A DNA stretch of 64,000 nt from Atrina japonica (taxonomy: Eukaryota > Mollusca > Bivalvia > Pterioida > Pinnidae). The notes beneath the pieces were generated by a model. It was not told where the DNA came from. It worked only from the letters and a program-made list of their open reading frames with translations, and searched no databases. Position numbers and translations under genes: made by a program. Every line of letters begins with the position of its first letter. Position 1 is the stretch's first letter. This document shows positions 24,415 to 37,627 of the stretch, piece after piece. The stretch spans positions 62,001-126,000 of the forward strand of contig BROG01000514.1 in NCBI GenBank assembly GCA_030159075.1. Direction: 5' to 3'.

Positions 24415-25326
24415 ATGGAAGAAGGCTTGGATGAAGACAAGCGTTTGATTCCAAACAGAGTGTTTGTTCTTTTAATTGCATCATTTATAGCAACTCTAAA
24501 TGGTTTAGCGCTTTTTGTACTTTGTAAATGCAAAAATCTGGCAAAAGAAGTTAAAGTGTATCTGGTCAGTTTAACGTTGGCCGGTTTGTTTACAGGAGCC
24601 ATTCTAACGTTCAATGCAACGTCTACAATTGTGAGGATATATCTTGGTATAACACCTGCCTGTGTATTCGACACGTTTACGATACCAGTCACAAAGGTGT
24701 GTATTCTTGTTTCCTTGTTTCACATCACATCTGTCTCATTAGATAGGTATATTGCTATACATTGGCCGAACTTTTACTTGTTGCACTTGACATCTCGGAC
24801 AAACATCGTAGTTTGTGTAATTATGTGGCTCTTTTGTGTTAATTTTCAAGTTATAATGAAAATATTTGAAGTAACCAGTCCATCCCAGGAGAACTTGTAT
24901 TTTGTTCTTTCCCACGTTCTGTATATAGCTTTGTACAACGTATGTCTCATAACGACACTGGTGGCCTGTCGTTCTCTTGTAATTTGTGCTAAGGAACATA
25001 TTTCCAAGATGTTTCCATCGGGATGCAAGAAAATGTCATCCTTTCGGAGGGGGATCGCTGTGTTTAAAGCATCTTTCAGTGTCATGGTAGGTTGTTTTTG
25101 TTTAACGGTTCTTTATTTTCCCTGGCAAGTTTACATCATCATGGCTTTAATACCAAGTACTAGAGATACCAATTTTACAAAAACTGTGCAATTTGTTTCA
25201 TATAACTTTGTTTTAATTGCATGTGTAGCAAAGCCGATCGTGTTTGTATTCAGATTTGAAGAATGTCAAAGATTACTCAAGATGTATCTAGGATTTCAGA
25301 AAACTCCCACAGTCGTCTGTTGTTAA
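24415..25326 (+). CDS. Rhodopsin-like (class A) G protein-coupled receptor, copy 2, altered C-terminus
   Basis: 303 residues, nearly identical to the receptor at 17447-18412 through all seven helices. About ten substitutions are visible, for example ARVFDAFTTPIT to ACVFDTFTIPVT and VLTWLF to VIMWLF. LDRYIAIHWP is kept. An 8-base deletion after CAGAAAACTC shifts the frame, replacing about 25 residues of cytoplasmic tail with PTVVCC and a stop. The old tail can still be read out of frame downstream. The helices are intact, so it may be functional with a shortened tail, or an early pseudogene. The start and the 5' flank are conserved between copies. Confidence 0.8.
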   Translation: MEEGLDEDKRLIPNRVFVLLIASFIATLNGLALFVLCKCKNLAKEVKVYLVSLTLAGLFTGAILTFNATSTIVRIYLGITPACVFDTFTIPVTKVCILVSLFHITSVSLDRYIAIHWPNFYLLHLTSRTNIVVCVIMWLFCVNFQVIMKIFEVTSPSQENLYFVLSHVLYIALYNVCLITTLVACRSLVICAKEHISKMFPSGCKKMSSFRRGIAVFKASFSVMVGCFCLTVLYFPWQVYIIMALIPSTRDTNFTKTVQFVSYNFVLIACVAKPIVFVFRFEECQRLLKMYLGFQKTPTVVCC

Positions 25327-25944
25327 CCCGGAATCTACAATATATGTGAACAATTTGAATCGTCTTATGTGAACAAACAGACTTATTTCTCTTCAGTGCA
25401 TTTAAAAAAAACTGGAAATGGTACGTCTAGTAAAAGAGACATACGCTGTGTGTCTATCTGTTACTTTAAATGTTATATTAATTATCTTGCAAAATTGATC
25501 AGGAAAATTGTCAATTTATTATTAGCTGTTCAGTGTATTCACAAAATTAAATACATATAGTTTTTGAACTGATTGAAAAACACCACCTGGTCAGATTGGA
25601 CAATGTTTACAATTTTCTCTTTCTCAACAACGAAGTCATTTTGTCCGCAGTTTTCTTTGACGAATCGTAATGGAATTGAACAACTCGGAAAAACGTCTAT
25701 TGTGTCATCCACTGGAGTCGTAGGCTATATTATCATTTGTCATATTTGCCAACTTCCCATGAAATACAGAAACTGTATCCAGCAATACTAATCATCATGT
25801 ATAAACATAAATCTTGACACTTTAAAAAACAGATTTTTATCTCCATTTTAGAGGTTGGCTTTTATCTATAGACTATAGTTGTTAGCAGATAAATACGTTC
25901 AATACTCTATAATATACTGGAATTTGTAAGCCTCTTAATTATTA

Positions 25945-26195
25945 AGTTGAGTCGGCCTGGCTCTTGGTCGTGAGGTCGTGAGTTCGAGTCCAGTCGGCGG
26001 CAGGTCGGATTCCTGTCTTTTGGACTGAGACAGAAAACCGAGGCCCTGTATCACAGTTAGTAAAACCCTCACCGCCCAATGGTATTAAGTGCCGAGCAGA
26101 GTCCAAAAATTGAAGCCCTTTACCGGCATTTGATGACGTCTTCATAAAAGTGAAAGATTCTTGAGTGGGACGTTAAACAACAATAAACAAAAACA
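25945..26195 (+). mobile_element. tRNA-derived SINE (same family as 5365-5562)
   Basis: GAGTCGGCCTGGCTC and GTGAGTTCGAGTCC form the tRNA-like head. The body includes GGCGGCAGGTCGGATTCCTG and CAGTTAGTAAAACCCTCACC. The end is GGGACGTTAAACAACAATAA and an A-rich tail. It interrupts the 3' flank of GPCR copy 2 and is absent at the equivalent place near 19005, so it inserted after the duplication. Confidence 0.88.
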
Positions 26196-26259
26196 AATAA
26201 TAATTTAGTTATTTTCTTTTCAAAGTTGAAAATCCATGCATTTTGAGAACAAAATTATT

Positions 26260-27769
26260 ATGCACAGGACGTAATTCGAAAGTGGGAAGGGGCTTTTTAT
26301 CTTTCTTTTTTATTTTTTTGAAAATGATTTTTTAGTAAAAATTGTTTTCAAATTTTGTCAGTGCAACTAATACATGCAACAATCGTGGATCTATAAAAAA
26401 AAATAAAAAGGTTTAATTGGTGTTTTTAGGCTGTTGACATACATCATCAAAAGCAGACTGAGGTTTCAAAGTTTGACAATGTATTTGCTGAGCGGAATTT
26501 CGATGAATTTGTTTTTAATTTTATAGAAAAATAATTTTTTTATCAACTTAAGGGGCACGCTCTCACTGGTTACTTCATATAATTTTAAGTATTGGATTAG
26601 TTAATTGTGAGACAATATTTCATTAGAGGATTGTGTATTATTCATTAAATAAAAACAATATTGCTTTAAATTTGGAAGCTCGTAATAGCATTTTTTTCAC
26701 CCAGATGCGAAAATACGCCTAGTAATCTGCTAGAAAATCACATTGATTATTACCTTTCTTGAAAGAAAAAGTTACTTTACTTCCAGACATTGAATTATGT
26801 CCTTTTATCATTAAAATATTTAGTTGATTGATTAATTCGAAAGCCCGATGAGGTATTTTCTAGCTTCCAGACACAAAATCATCGTTTACTTTCCCTATGA
26901 TCTAACTGGGTATGCTTCCCAGAATTATTTTTATTTTTGAGGGGGTGCAAAGATCGGTACACGTGAAAATGTTGCGTTTATTCTGTGTACAGAATTGGAT
27001 ATCATCGATGATTAAATTTTACTATCCTTAGCTGATAATAGCACAAGGGAAACTCGTATCCATTTTAATCCAATGCAAATTTGGTTTACAAATGAATTTT
27101 CATATTAATACATGCTGAGAATTTTGAATGGTGTTTTACGCCAATTTTAAAGTTTTATAATGGCTGACAGTTGTTAGTTCAGTTTACAAATAGATATATT
27201 TATTTGCAAATTACATAGCAGACGGATTTGGAACAAGTTTTCAAACTTATTAACTCCCTCGGAGTCCCACAGGAAGAACGGACCCGGGCCCAACTTCCCC
27301 TCCCGGAAAAATGGACCAAATACTAACAGTTCAACTTTAAATTTTGGTTAAAAAATAAAATAATTGAAATCACAAAATCTGGTATTAAAATTTACTAAAA
27401 TCTTTGTCGATTTATGTAATTGATACATTAAGTTGAGAATAAATAACTATTTTTGAAAACATATATCCGATTTGTAAATGTTCGATTTGCTTGACCCAAC
27501 CAATACATAAGAAAAAAGTTATAATCATCATTGTATTTCTATTTATGAAGCCTGGTTGGATCCAGGATTTCGAGTTAGCGGGTAGATGTATTGAAAATTT
27601 CGATAGGCCTAATTTAAAAACTCTGAAAAGTCTTTTTTCTGGATTCCAGAAGTGATGATGATATAAAATAAATATTTATTTTTTCATGCATTGAAATAAC
27701 CTTGTAAAACTGTCTTTTTCACAATAAATAAACGAAGTAAGTGTCACTACATCACTACAGAATGTCAAA
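26260..27769. other. No gene recognised
   Basis: AT-rich sequence present only in duplication unit 2. Either an insertion here or a deletion in unit 1 explains the difference. No transposase or TIR was seen at the edges. Confidence 0.5.
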
Positions 27770-28040
27770 ATGCTGACATAATGTGATGATTCTCGAAACT
27801 TGTCGATATAATGTGACCGTTTTAATGCGCAAAACATAGTGTCATAAAAAACACTTTTTGTTGACATGCTAATATAATTTGGTCACATTATGTCGATATA
27901 ATCCATATCAATATGTTGACATGTTGAGAAAAATATGAGGTGATGTCGACTTAATTTATGTGAGTATGTCTTCAAAATTAATTCGTTTTGTCAATATAAT
28001 GCAATTAATTATCACATCATGTCGACATAACTCATCAGAT
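27770..28040. repeat. Cluster of inverted TGTCGATATAATGTGA-like motifs
   Basis: TGTCGATATAATGTGACC at 27803 is answered by GGTCACATTATGTCGATATA at about 27881. Outer copies (GACATAATGTGATGAT and ATCACATCATGTCGACATAA) are also inverted to each other. This could be the ends of a nested foldback or MITE. Confidence 0.55.
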
Positions 28041-28413
28041 TATTTCAAGATGTCGATGGCAGCTTTATGCCAACGTACACAAGGATTTCAAAAAATGACC
28101 AAGCGGAAGGAAGAATCTTGTGAAATTCCCTACATAAAATGCAAATAAAGTATAGGACTAGTATAAATATAACTTGTTATCTTGAAATTCATTTGCTTGT
28201 CAAAGAAAATTAGGAAAGCCAATTACCATTAAAAATGCATTAGTTGTAGAGAATTTTTACCGAACAAAATTTACTACCTATTATTTGGAGAAGTTCTTTT
28301 ATTGATATATAATCCGGTAAGTGCTGAAAGAGTAACAACATTTTTTTCTGAATATATATAACCAAATTCATTCAAAATTAAAAAAAGGAATATTTACTTT
28401 ATTTTGACAATGG

Positions 28414-28415
<2 letters not shown>

Positions 28416-28477
<62 letters not shown>

Positions 28478-28478
28478 C
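28416..28478. repeat. (ATT)n microsatellite
   Basis: About 60 bases of ATT trinucleotide. It ends next to a PLE 3'-end scrap (CCTGGACATTCTATTG at 28479). Confidence 0.95.
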
Positions 28479-28726
28479 TGGACATTCTATTGCTCATTTT
28501 CGAGTGCTTACGTAGTCCGTTTTTGGATCCGGATTTTTCATGCGCCGATTCAGCTTTGTTATGCATAGGGATTTCCGGTTTGTGTCTTTTCGTTGATCAA
28601 GAAATAAAACGCCGTTATATCTGAAGGTCAGATTATTGTCACTATTCCATTTATGTCAAAAACAAACTGAGGTTAACGTCTGAACTCTACGCCAGAAATG
28701 AAATATTGTGACATTTTGATGTATTG

Positions 28727-28744
28727 TATTATTATTATTATTAT

Positions 28745-28776
<32 letters not shown>

Positions 28777-28777
28777 C

Positions 28778-28830
<53 letters not shown>

Positions 28831-28935
28831 CTTTGTTTGCTATTATTTGCGATGTTTAATCAATTCGACCGCGTTTGTTGAAGTGCTTATACAATATGTG
28901 ACCTGGGTATATGCCCAATTATTATTATTATTATC

Positions 28936-28977
<42 letters not shown>
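28727..28977. repeat. (ATT)n and T-run microsatellites with a repeated spacer
   Basis: ATT tracts at 28730-28746, 28780-28828 and 28920-28976, with a 30-base T-run at 28747-28776. The spacer TTTGTTTGCTATTATTTGCG followed by CAATTCGACCGCG occurs after the second and third tracts. A diverged copy lies just upstream of duplication unit 1 at 17100-17160. Confidence 0.85.
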
Positions 28978-28978
<1 letters not shown>

Positions 28979-29020
28979 CTATGTTTGCTATTATTTGCGA
29001 TATATAATCAATTCGACCGC

Positions 29021-29165
29021 GTTTGTTGAAGTGTTTATACAATATGTGACCTGGGTGTTTGTTGAAGTGCTTATACAATATGTGACCTGGGTGTTTGTTG
29101 AAGTGCTTATACAGTATGTGATCTGGGTGTTTGTTGAAGTGCTTATACAATATATGACCTGGGTA
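29021..29165. repeat. 36-bp tandem repeat, 4 units
   Basis: GTTTGTTGAAGTGCTTATAC followed by AATATGTGACCTGGGT, starting at 29021, 29057, 29093 and 29129. The period is a multiple of 3, so open frames across it are spurious. Confidence 0.92.
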
Positions 29166-29179
29166 TATGCCCAATTCAC

Positions 29180-29740
29180 ATCATTTTGCCAGAGTACTCT
29201 CTAATGCCGTTATGTTGCATTACCTAATATTTAAACTTAAGTAAGGTTAAGAAAGGGTTCATAAGATTCCGTCCTGTCAGGTTATATGGATTGAACTACA
29301 CCCCCCTTTTGACTGCATACCTATGTATTCCCCGTAGATTTGTATTTTTCCAATATTTACCATATTTGAATATTGTAATATGAACTTTTACTGCTAAAAT
29401 TATGTTACCTGTGATTTTCATATAATTTTTCAAATTTGTTCCTAGTATTGCCAACTCTAATTTGGCTGGACGGAGTAACCTTTTGGTTAGCATACGGACT
29501 GTTCTTATCTGGTCTACTTCTATTCAACTATAAACTTTGTATTTCTAACTGGATACTCTTAGTTGTAGAGACAAGTAGAGATCATTACTCTTGTCAGTGT
29601 AATTCTAATGTTGTTATACTTTATTACCTAAAATTTAAACTCGTCCAGAGTCTCAACATATACACATTATATGGGTTTTATTATTCTTTCCATATGTTGA
29701 ATGGATCTAAATCATTTCTACAGATATGAACATTTCATAT
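29180..29740. other. No gene recognised
   Basis: A 97-codon frame at 29436-29729 has no recognisable domain. Nothing else is supported. Confidence 0.45.
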
Positions 29741-30135
29741 AAAGATATACCTACTTACTGACAAGTTATTGACACAGGAACATCGAAAATCTTCCTTGAT
29801 GTCAACGTCCCGCAAATTTTAGGGTCGGTATAATAAACTTCTTTGCGATTACTCTGTTTCACTATATGAAATATTGGGTTACCTGTGCGATAGCGGTTGT
29901 TGAGACGTCTGTACCAATTGTGGCGAGGATTCGTTCCTCATGTATTTCATTTGAATTTGACTGCTGACTCACGCGGATGTGAACTGTCAGCATGGAATGC
30001 TCAATCCTCCATGGCAAATGAGCCCACCTTTGGATTTCCAGAGGTCCATGTTTGTCATATTGGTACCAAATTTGTATCCGTATTCCGGGCATTTTTATAT
30101 TGTATATCTATCTTCGACATCCAGAAAATTTATAC
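29741..30135 (+). mobile_element. Naiad-type PLE 3' fragment (copy E)
   Basis: It begins in the RT thumb (ACTTACTGACAAGTTATTGACACAGG), passes CGCAAATTTTAGGGTCGGTA and the TGA after GGTTGT, and runs on through the 3' region (CATGTTTGTCATATTGGTACC). It is more diverged than copies B-D. The 58-bp satellite begins at its 3' end. Confidence 0.8.
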
Positions 30136-30556
30136 TTTGGTATCTGAGATTTTTTTTGTATATGTGACTGGTCAGCTTTAAGATTTATACTTTGGTATCT
30201 GAGATTTTTATATTGTATATCTATCTTAGACATCCAGAAGATTTAGACTTTGGTATCTGAGTTTTTTTATATTGTATATCTATCTTAGACATCCAGAAGA
30301 TTTAGACTTTGGTATCTGAGATTTTTATATCGTATATCTATCTTAGACATCCAGAAAATTTAGACTTTGGTATCTGAGATTTTTATATCGTATATCTATC
30401 TTGGACATCCAGAAGATTTAGACTTTGGTATCTGAGATTTTTATATCGTATTATCTATCTTGGACATCCAGAAGATTTAGACTTTGGTATCTGAGATTTT
30501 TATATCGTATATCTATCTTGGACATCCAGAAGATTTATACTTTGGTATCTGAGACC
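30136..30556 (+). repeat. 58-bp tandem satellite built from the PLE 3' end
   Basis: TTTGGTATCTGAG recurs at 30136, 30191, 30249, 30308, 30366, 30424, 30483 and 30541, a period of 58-59 (first interval 55). Each unit contains TATATCTATCTTGGACATCC and AGAAGATTTAGAC. This is the last part of the Naiad-type element (compare GTCCTGGACATTCTATTGAT and TTTGGTATCTGA in copy B). Confidence 0.9.
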
Positions 30557-30870
30557 TTGACCAAATCAAAGAACGAACAGATCATCTGCAAAATACTATT
30601 GACCCTCTGAGTATTGAAAATGAAGAATTAACAGAGGCTCTTAAACAAAATGATAAAAAAAACTTGAAGAACTGAGTGAAATTAGCAAAGACAATTCCCA
30701 CAAGTCAAAACAATCCTTAAAATCAGCAAATCATAATGAACAGTATTCACGGGAAAATAACATTAAAATTATTAACCTCAAAGAAAAAGAATCTGAAAAT
30801 CTAAAAGAAGAATTTGTCCATAAACTGAAATCGGATTGCAATGTGAAAGTTGACAAGAGAATTGTTTAGT
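30557..30870 (+). pseudogene. LINE ORF1-like fragment
   Basis: A coiled-coil-like reading (SIENEELTEALKQND, then KLEELSEISKDNSHKSKQ after one frameshift at an A-run near 30655) leads to NEQYSRENNIKIINL. The last segment resembles the QYSRRNNIRI region of L1-type ORF1 RNA-binding proteins. The end reads FVHKLKSDCNVKVD. Only the ORF1 middle is present, with no RT. Confidence 0.6.
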
Positions 30871-31394
30871 ACTGATCTCAGGCTTTCATTTGTTCTAGTG
30901 AAATATTCTCTTGAGATATGAGTGCATTAAATTACTCTTATAACAAGTGGATCAATCTCCACCTAGATAATTTGGTGATCCTAGATAGGTGATAAAAGTT
31001 ACATGTACCAGCAATGGAAGTTATGTAAGAGTTATTTCCCTTCAAAGTGTTATAAGTCACACTCATAAGCTCTACTGATAAAAGTGACAATGTGTCTAGG
31101 GTGTGCGTACATATGTTAAATTCAATATAAACGATGTTTTTTGTTATTGGACTTGTAGTACACATAGAAAACTAAAAATGATAACATTGTATAAGATGTA
31201 TGACAAACAATGTACACGTTTACGTTTTGTAGCTCTGGAGACTCACTATTGTATATAAACTCTACCTTGTTTCTTACAATTCCTCTTGCTTGTGCAAGTA
31301 AATTGGTTAGATAATAATTTGGTGGTGGTGATGGTGTGTGCGTGTGTACTTGTGTGGGTGTGGGTGTGTGCATGTATGTGTAAAAAGAACCTGG

Positions 31395-31555
31395 AAATTC
31401 TTGGACATACAGAAGATTTAGACTTTGGTATCTGAGATTTTTATATTGTATATGTAACTGAACATCCTTAATATTTATACTTTGGTATCTGAGATTTTTA
31501 TATTGTATATACAGCCTGGACATCCAGAAAAATTACACCTTGGACACCCTTGTTT
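31395..31555 (+). repeat. Two further copies of the 58-bp PLE-derived satellite
   Basis: TTTGGTATCTGAGATTTTTA at about 31425 and 31480, with CAGAAGATTTAGAC and CATCCAGAAAAATT. The unit is the same as at 30136-30556, and the LINE fragment and about 500 bp separate the two arrays. A GT-rich tract precedes it at 31320-31380. Confidence 0.85.
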
Positions 31556-31559
31556 TAAT

Positions 31560-34030
<2,471 letters not shown>

Positions 34031-35929
34031 ACAACTAAAAAATGGTATATTCCTTAAACAAATCGATAGGGTGGAAATAATAACCTTCGAACCTTCTTTT
34101 TTTATCAACTTGATATTGAAGAATGAAAGGTATACTCAAGATATTTATAATATCAGATGAACGACATTTTTCCGGTGTTATTTTATTGAAAAGTCATATT
34201 GATATTACAAAAGTCATATTGTTATTACATGCTTTGCGATAAAATGTTAATCTAAAGTTACAAATTATGTACTGTTTATTACCGTTGTGTATTGGTTTTA
34301 ATCTAGAAATGGTATCAATATTTATATTCTGGCTCTCGGAAATAATGAAGTAAATTAATTATCAGCTTACATCGCTTTACAGGTATATTGATAATAGGAA
34401 AAGAATGATAAGTACAACTGAGCTTTTGCTTAAAGGGGCATGACCTCGGTGATTTTTTCCTTTTTTCTACTTAGATTGATACACAATAACGCGATTTACA
34501 CAGACATAAATTCCATTATATTTTGTGAAAAGTGCTTCAGAAACCCAGTTTGGCAATTATATATTTGCAATTGATTAATTCAACCTTACTATTTGTATAT
34601 GCATACTACACTGGGCCTGACCTTATTTTCACACAATAATACAGAAATATTAGATTATTATGCCTATGTATAGCTCTTATTTGTAACAGTACATCAAGTA
34701 CAAGCAGTGGAAGTAGAATAAATATAGCTAATGTCCCATTAAGGGAAAAGGGATCATCTGACCAAAAGTGAAGCTGGCGCCTGGTACAAATCTTCTGGTT
34801 ACCTTGATAACTTGATAACTAATTTTCAGAACAAATCTATAAATTCCAAGTTATTTATAACTGACATTAAATTAAACGGTGACTCTGACCTTTGACCCAA
34901 TGATCTTGAAACTTCAATCAAATGTTTTTCCTACAAATTTTCAACACTGATATACATGTATACAGTTTTATAGTTATTTAGCATTTGGGGAAATCTTTTC
35001 AAATTGAGCTGTAAACTTGACTTTTGATCTGATGATCTAAAATCTTTTAGCTCACTCAGCTCGTAAAAATAAACAACTAAATGTGCTTTAACATCTATCT
35101 TATTTTGAGAAGAGGATGGTGAACCTTTATATTTCAGTCCTTGGCAAGCGTTTTCATGGGCCACAATCAGAACGAAATTTAAAGCAATATGTACAACTTT
35201 GGCTTTTAAGAAAATCCTAACAGATTTCTCTAGCTCAAGTAGTTACGGTGGACTTAATAGTACAGAATCGGTCACCGAAAAAAATGAAAAGAAAAATGAT
35301 TATATCATAACTCATATAACAAAAATGATGATGATAATGATGATGGTGATGATAATGATGATGATGATGATGAGGATGATGATGATGCGGATGAGGATGA
35401 ATATTGAAAATAACAATGGTGTCATCCGACAATGTTAATATTTCAAATCAAAGTAGTACATACGATAAATATGACATAACGACAACAATAAAGTAAAATT
35501 ATTATAATGAAAGTTTCTTTAAATCCAATGGCTAAAAAGGAATTTTAGTAATTCTGTATACCGTGGTGGAGGGATTTTCTAAGGCGATAGAGTTTCAGTA
35601 CCTTCTGTTTCTGTATTCTAAATCTATTCTAAGTTCGAGCACTACAGATGAATTCTTATTGACGGAAAAGTTCGTCTTGCGCTTTTGCGTTTATTTTGTG
35701 CTCTTTTTGGTATAACTACATGTTTAACTTTGGTATATATATATGATACTTACATTATAATACATCAGTTATAAACATTGAGTATAGACAGAGTTGTAGT
35801 AACGTTTTGATATACTATGTATAACAATTAACACGGTCGGACATCCATTACAAATTGAGAGAAGATAATTATATCTATCGTAGAAGTTGAGAAATATTGA
35901 ATTTAGATGGTGGGTTAGGGTGTTCATAA
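34031..35929. other. No gene recognised
   Basis: Intergenic, with a (GAT)n-like tract at 35325-35400. Open frames over it (poly-Met or poly-His) are repeat artefacts. Confidence 0.5.
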
Positions 35930-36215
35930 ACCTAGTACCTGGTATATCGGTACCAGCTGATAATCTTATACTAAAATAATACTTGGCACTGATAACACCA
36001 TTTAAATTCCAAATTTTCTAAAGCTAAGATAGTCATGTTTTTACAGTGGTTACTCTTAGACGGATTTCGGCTATACGTTTAGAGATATTATTTAACCTTG
36101 TATGATAACACTTTCTGTATAGAAAATACAAATACATTTTAAATTGGAGCTCAACTGATGAAGTTTAATTGTTAGAAACGATCGTCTTGAGCATTATAGC
36201 TTTGGTATTATGCAA
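35930..36215 (+). repeat. Hammerhead-bearing dispersed repeat, fullest copy
   Basis: Body: TATATCGGTACCAGCTGATA, TTTTTACAGTGGTTACTCTT, AGACGGATTTCGGCTATACG, CCTTGTATGATAACACTTTC, then the ribozyme-like tail. It is collinear with 12640-12910 and more loosely with 52905-53115. About 285 bp, with no flanking target duplication identified. Confidence 0.8.
36149..36192 (+). ncRNA. Hammerhead ribozyme-like motif, intact core and GUC site
   Basis: In order: GCTCAA (36149-36154), CTGATGA (36155-36161), a 13-base stem II region with weak pairing in this copy, GAAA (36175-36178), CGATCGTC (36179-36186), TTGAGC (36187-36192). Stem I pairs perfectly over six bases. Predicted cleavage follows C36186. Stem III is the palindrome ACGATCGT, which favours pairing between two RNA copies. 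Stem II has decayed relative to AGTCTAATTGACA in the copy at 16829, so activity may be low. Confidence 0.7.
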
Positions 36216-36798
36216 CTTGTTATACTTTTACCATGTCATTAAATAGTTTGATATTTGTATATAAATTGATCGTGATAACATATCATATAACAGTCATTTG
36301 CAAGTCAAAGCATACACGTGATACAATTTAAAATTTAAAGCATTATGAGCTATCGTCGACGACATTTTAATTGCAAAATTCAACTCTTAACTATTCTAAA
36401 CTCTACTTTACCTGTATTAATGGTGATTAAAACCCTTTCTAACACTCGAAGAACGTTAACCATGCATGTTCAAATATTTTTAGGCTGAAGAAAAATGTCG
36501 GGAAAACGACGTCCAAAGCTATCATGCCTATTCATATATTATCACTCTTTTCGCATGAATATGAAATAAATTTAAACATTGATTCTGTCTCCAATACAAC
36601 ATGATTTTCGACAAATTACACGTGTTTCCTTGACACTCGGTTATCTTTGTAGAAAGTTAATATGCGATTATCAAAATGATGGCGTATTTAAAAACGGATA
36701 CAACGAGTTAATTTAACTAAAGTTATTCTGATAAAACGCGTGCGTTTTTTCTTTTAACCGCTAGGTTATATATATTCCATAACGAGTGTTACTTGCTT

Positions 36799-36908
36799 AT
36801 CATGTTTATCTTACTCTCGTTAGTTAATTTTTCAAAATTTGAACCGAGGTGTACCGAGTGTCTTTTCAAATTTTGCAAATTAACTAACGAGAGGTAGATA
36901 AACATGAT
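36799..36908. repeat. Foldback inverted repeat
   Basis: ATCATGTTTATCTTACTCTC through GTTAGTTAATTTTTCAAAAT is answered by its complement ending AGGTAGATAAACATGAT. The arms are about 45 bases with few mismatches around a 20-base centre containing GAACCGAGGTGTACCGAG. It would form a long hairpin. Confidence 0.85.
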
Positions 36909-37301
36909 ACTCAACTTACAGGAGTTGCTGAATCTGTTTCTTCCATAACTGAAAGCCGCTGATAGATAGTATGGATTATTAGCCTACGTCACGTCTAGAC
37001 AGTATCGGATTCGGACTCATAATCGTGTCAAATTTGTACGTCATATCAATCCCCAGATTACACCAACAAGATAAGAGACCCAACATTGTTAGACACGGAC
37101 ATATTTCCCCGCAAATACTTTAATCGCCAACTTTGGCCGCCGACAACAGGTCTGATGCAACTTCATGTACAAACATTTCATTACAGTCGTAGTGCTGGCT
37201 CGGCCAGTGAGATTTATTCAGTCCTGTTGGTTATTTATATATGGTTAACTAACTTCAGCTTGGTATATACCACCACTAGAGAGGGGTGTAACAACATAAG
37301 T

Positions 37302-37303
<2 letters not shown>

Positions 37304-37368
<65 letters not shown>
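37304..37368. repeat. (TA)n microsatellite
   Basis: About 65 bases of TA dinucleotide. Confidence 0.95.
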
Positions 37369-37375
<7 letters not shown>

Positions 37376-37627
37376 ATATACTAGCGGAAAAATGTGTATA
37401 CTTAATTTCTTATTCTTCACGGTATAGTTTAATATAAGCATGTTTGAGTACTCAATTTGTTAAATATCGCGTTCGATTCGCCTTGATGACCACATCATGC
37501 TTTTTTAGAGTTTTGGGCCTAAGCGAAACGTGGTTTGTAATCGATTAGAATTCCTTGCATTTATTGACAGTATTCAATGTATTGAAACGGAAAATCATTG
37601 GTTTTTACATAAAATTTTGACTAAGAG

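Larger units (their letters stand above)
24127..28440 (+). repeat. Segmental duplication, unit 2
   Basis: The unit is collinear with 17163-20100 but longer. It holds an extra SINE (25945-26195) and about 1.8 kb (26260-28080) not found in unit 1. It lacks PLE copy C. The left boundary coincides with the 3' end of PLE copy D. The right part (ATTTGCTTGTCAAAGAAAAT to an ATT tract) matches 19830-20095. Confidence 0.85.

Noticed and set aside
28724..29204. Frames of about 100 residues over ATT and 36-bp repeats.
   Set aside because: Periods that are multiples of 3 keep frames open; there is no domain.
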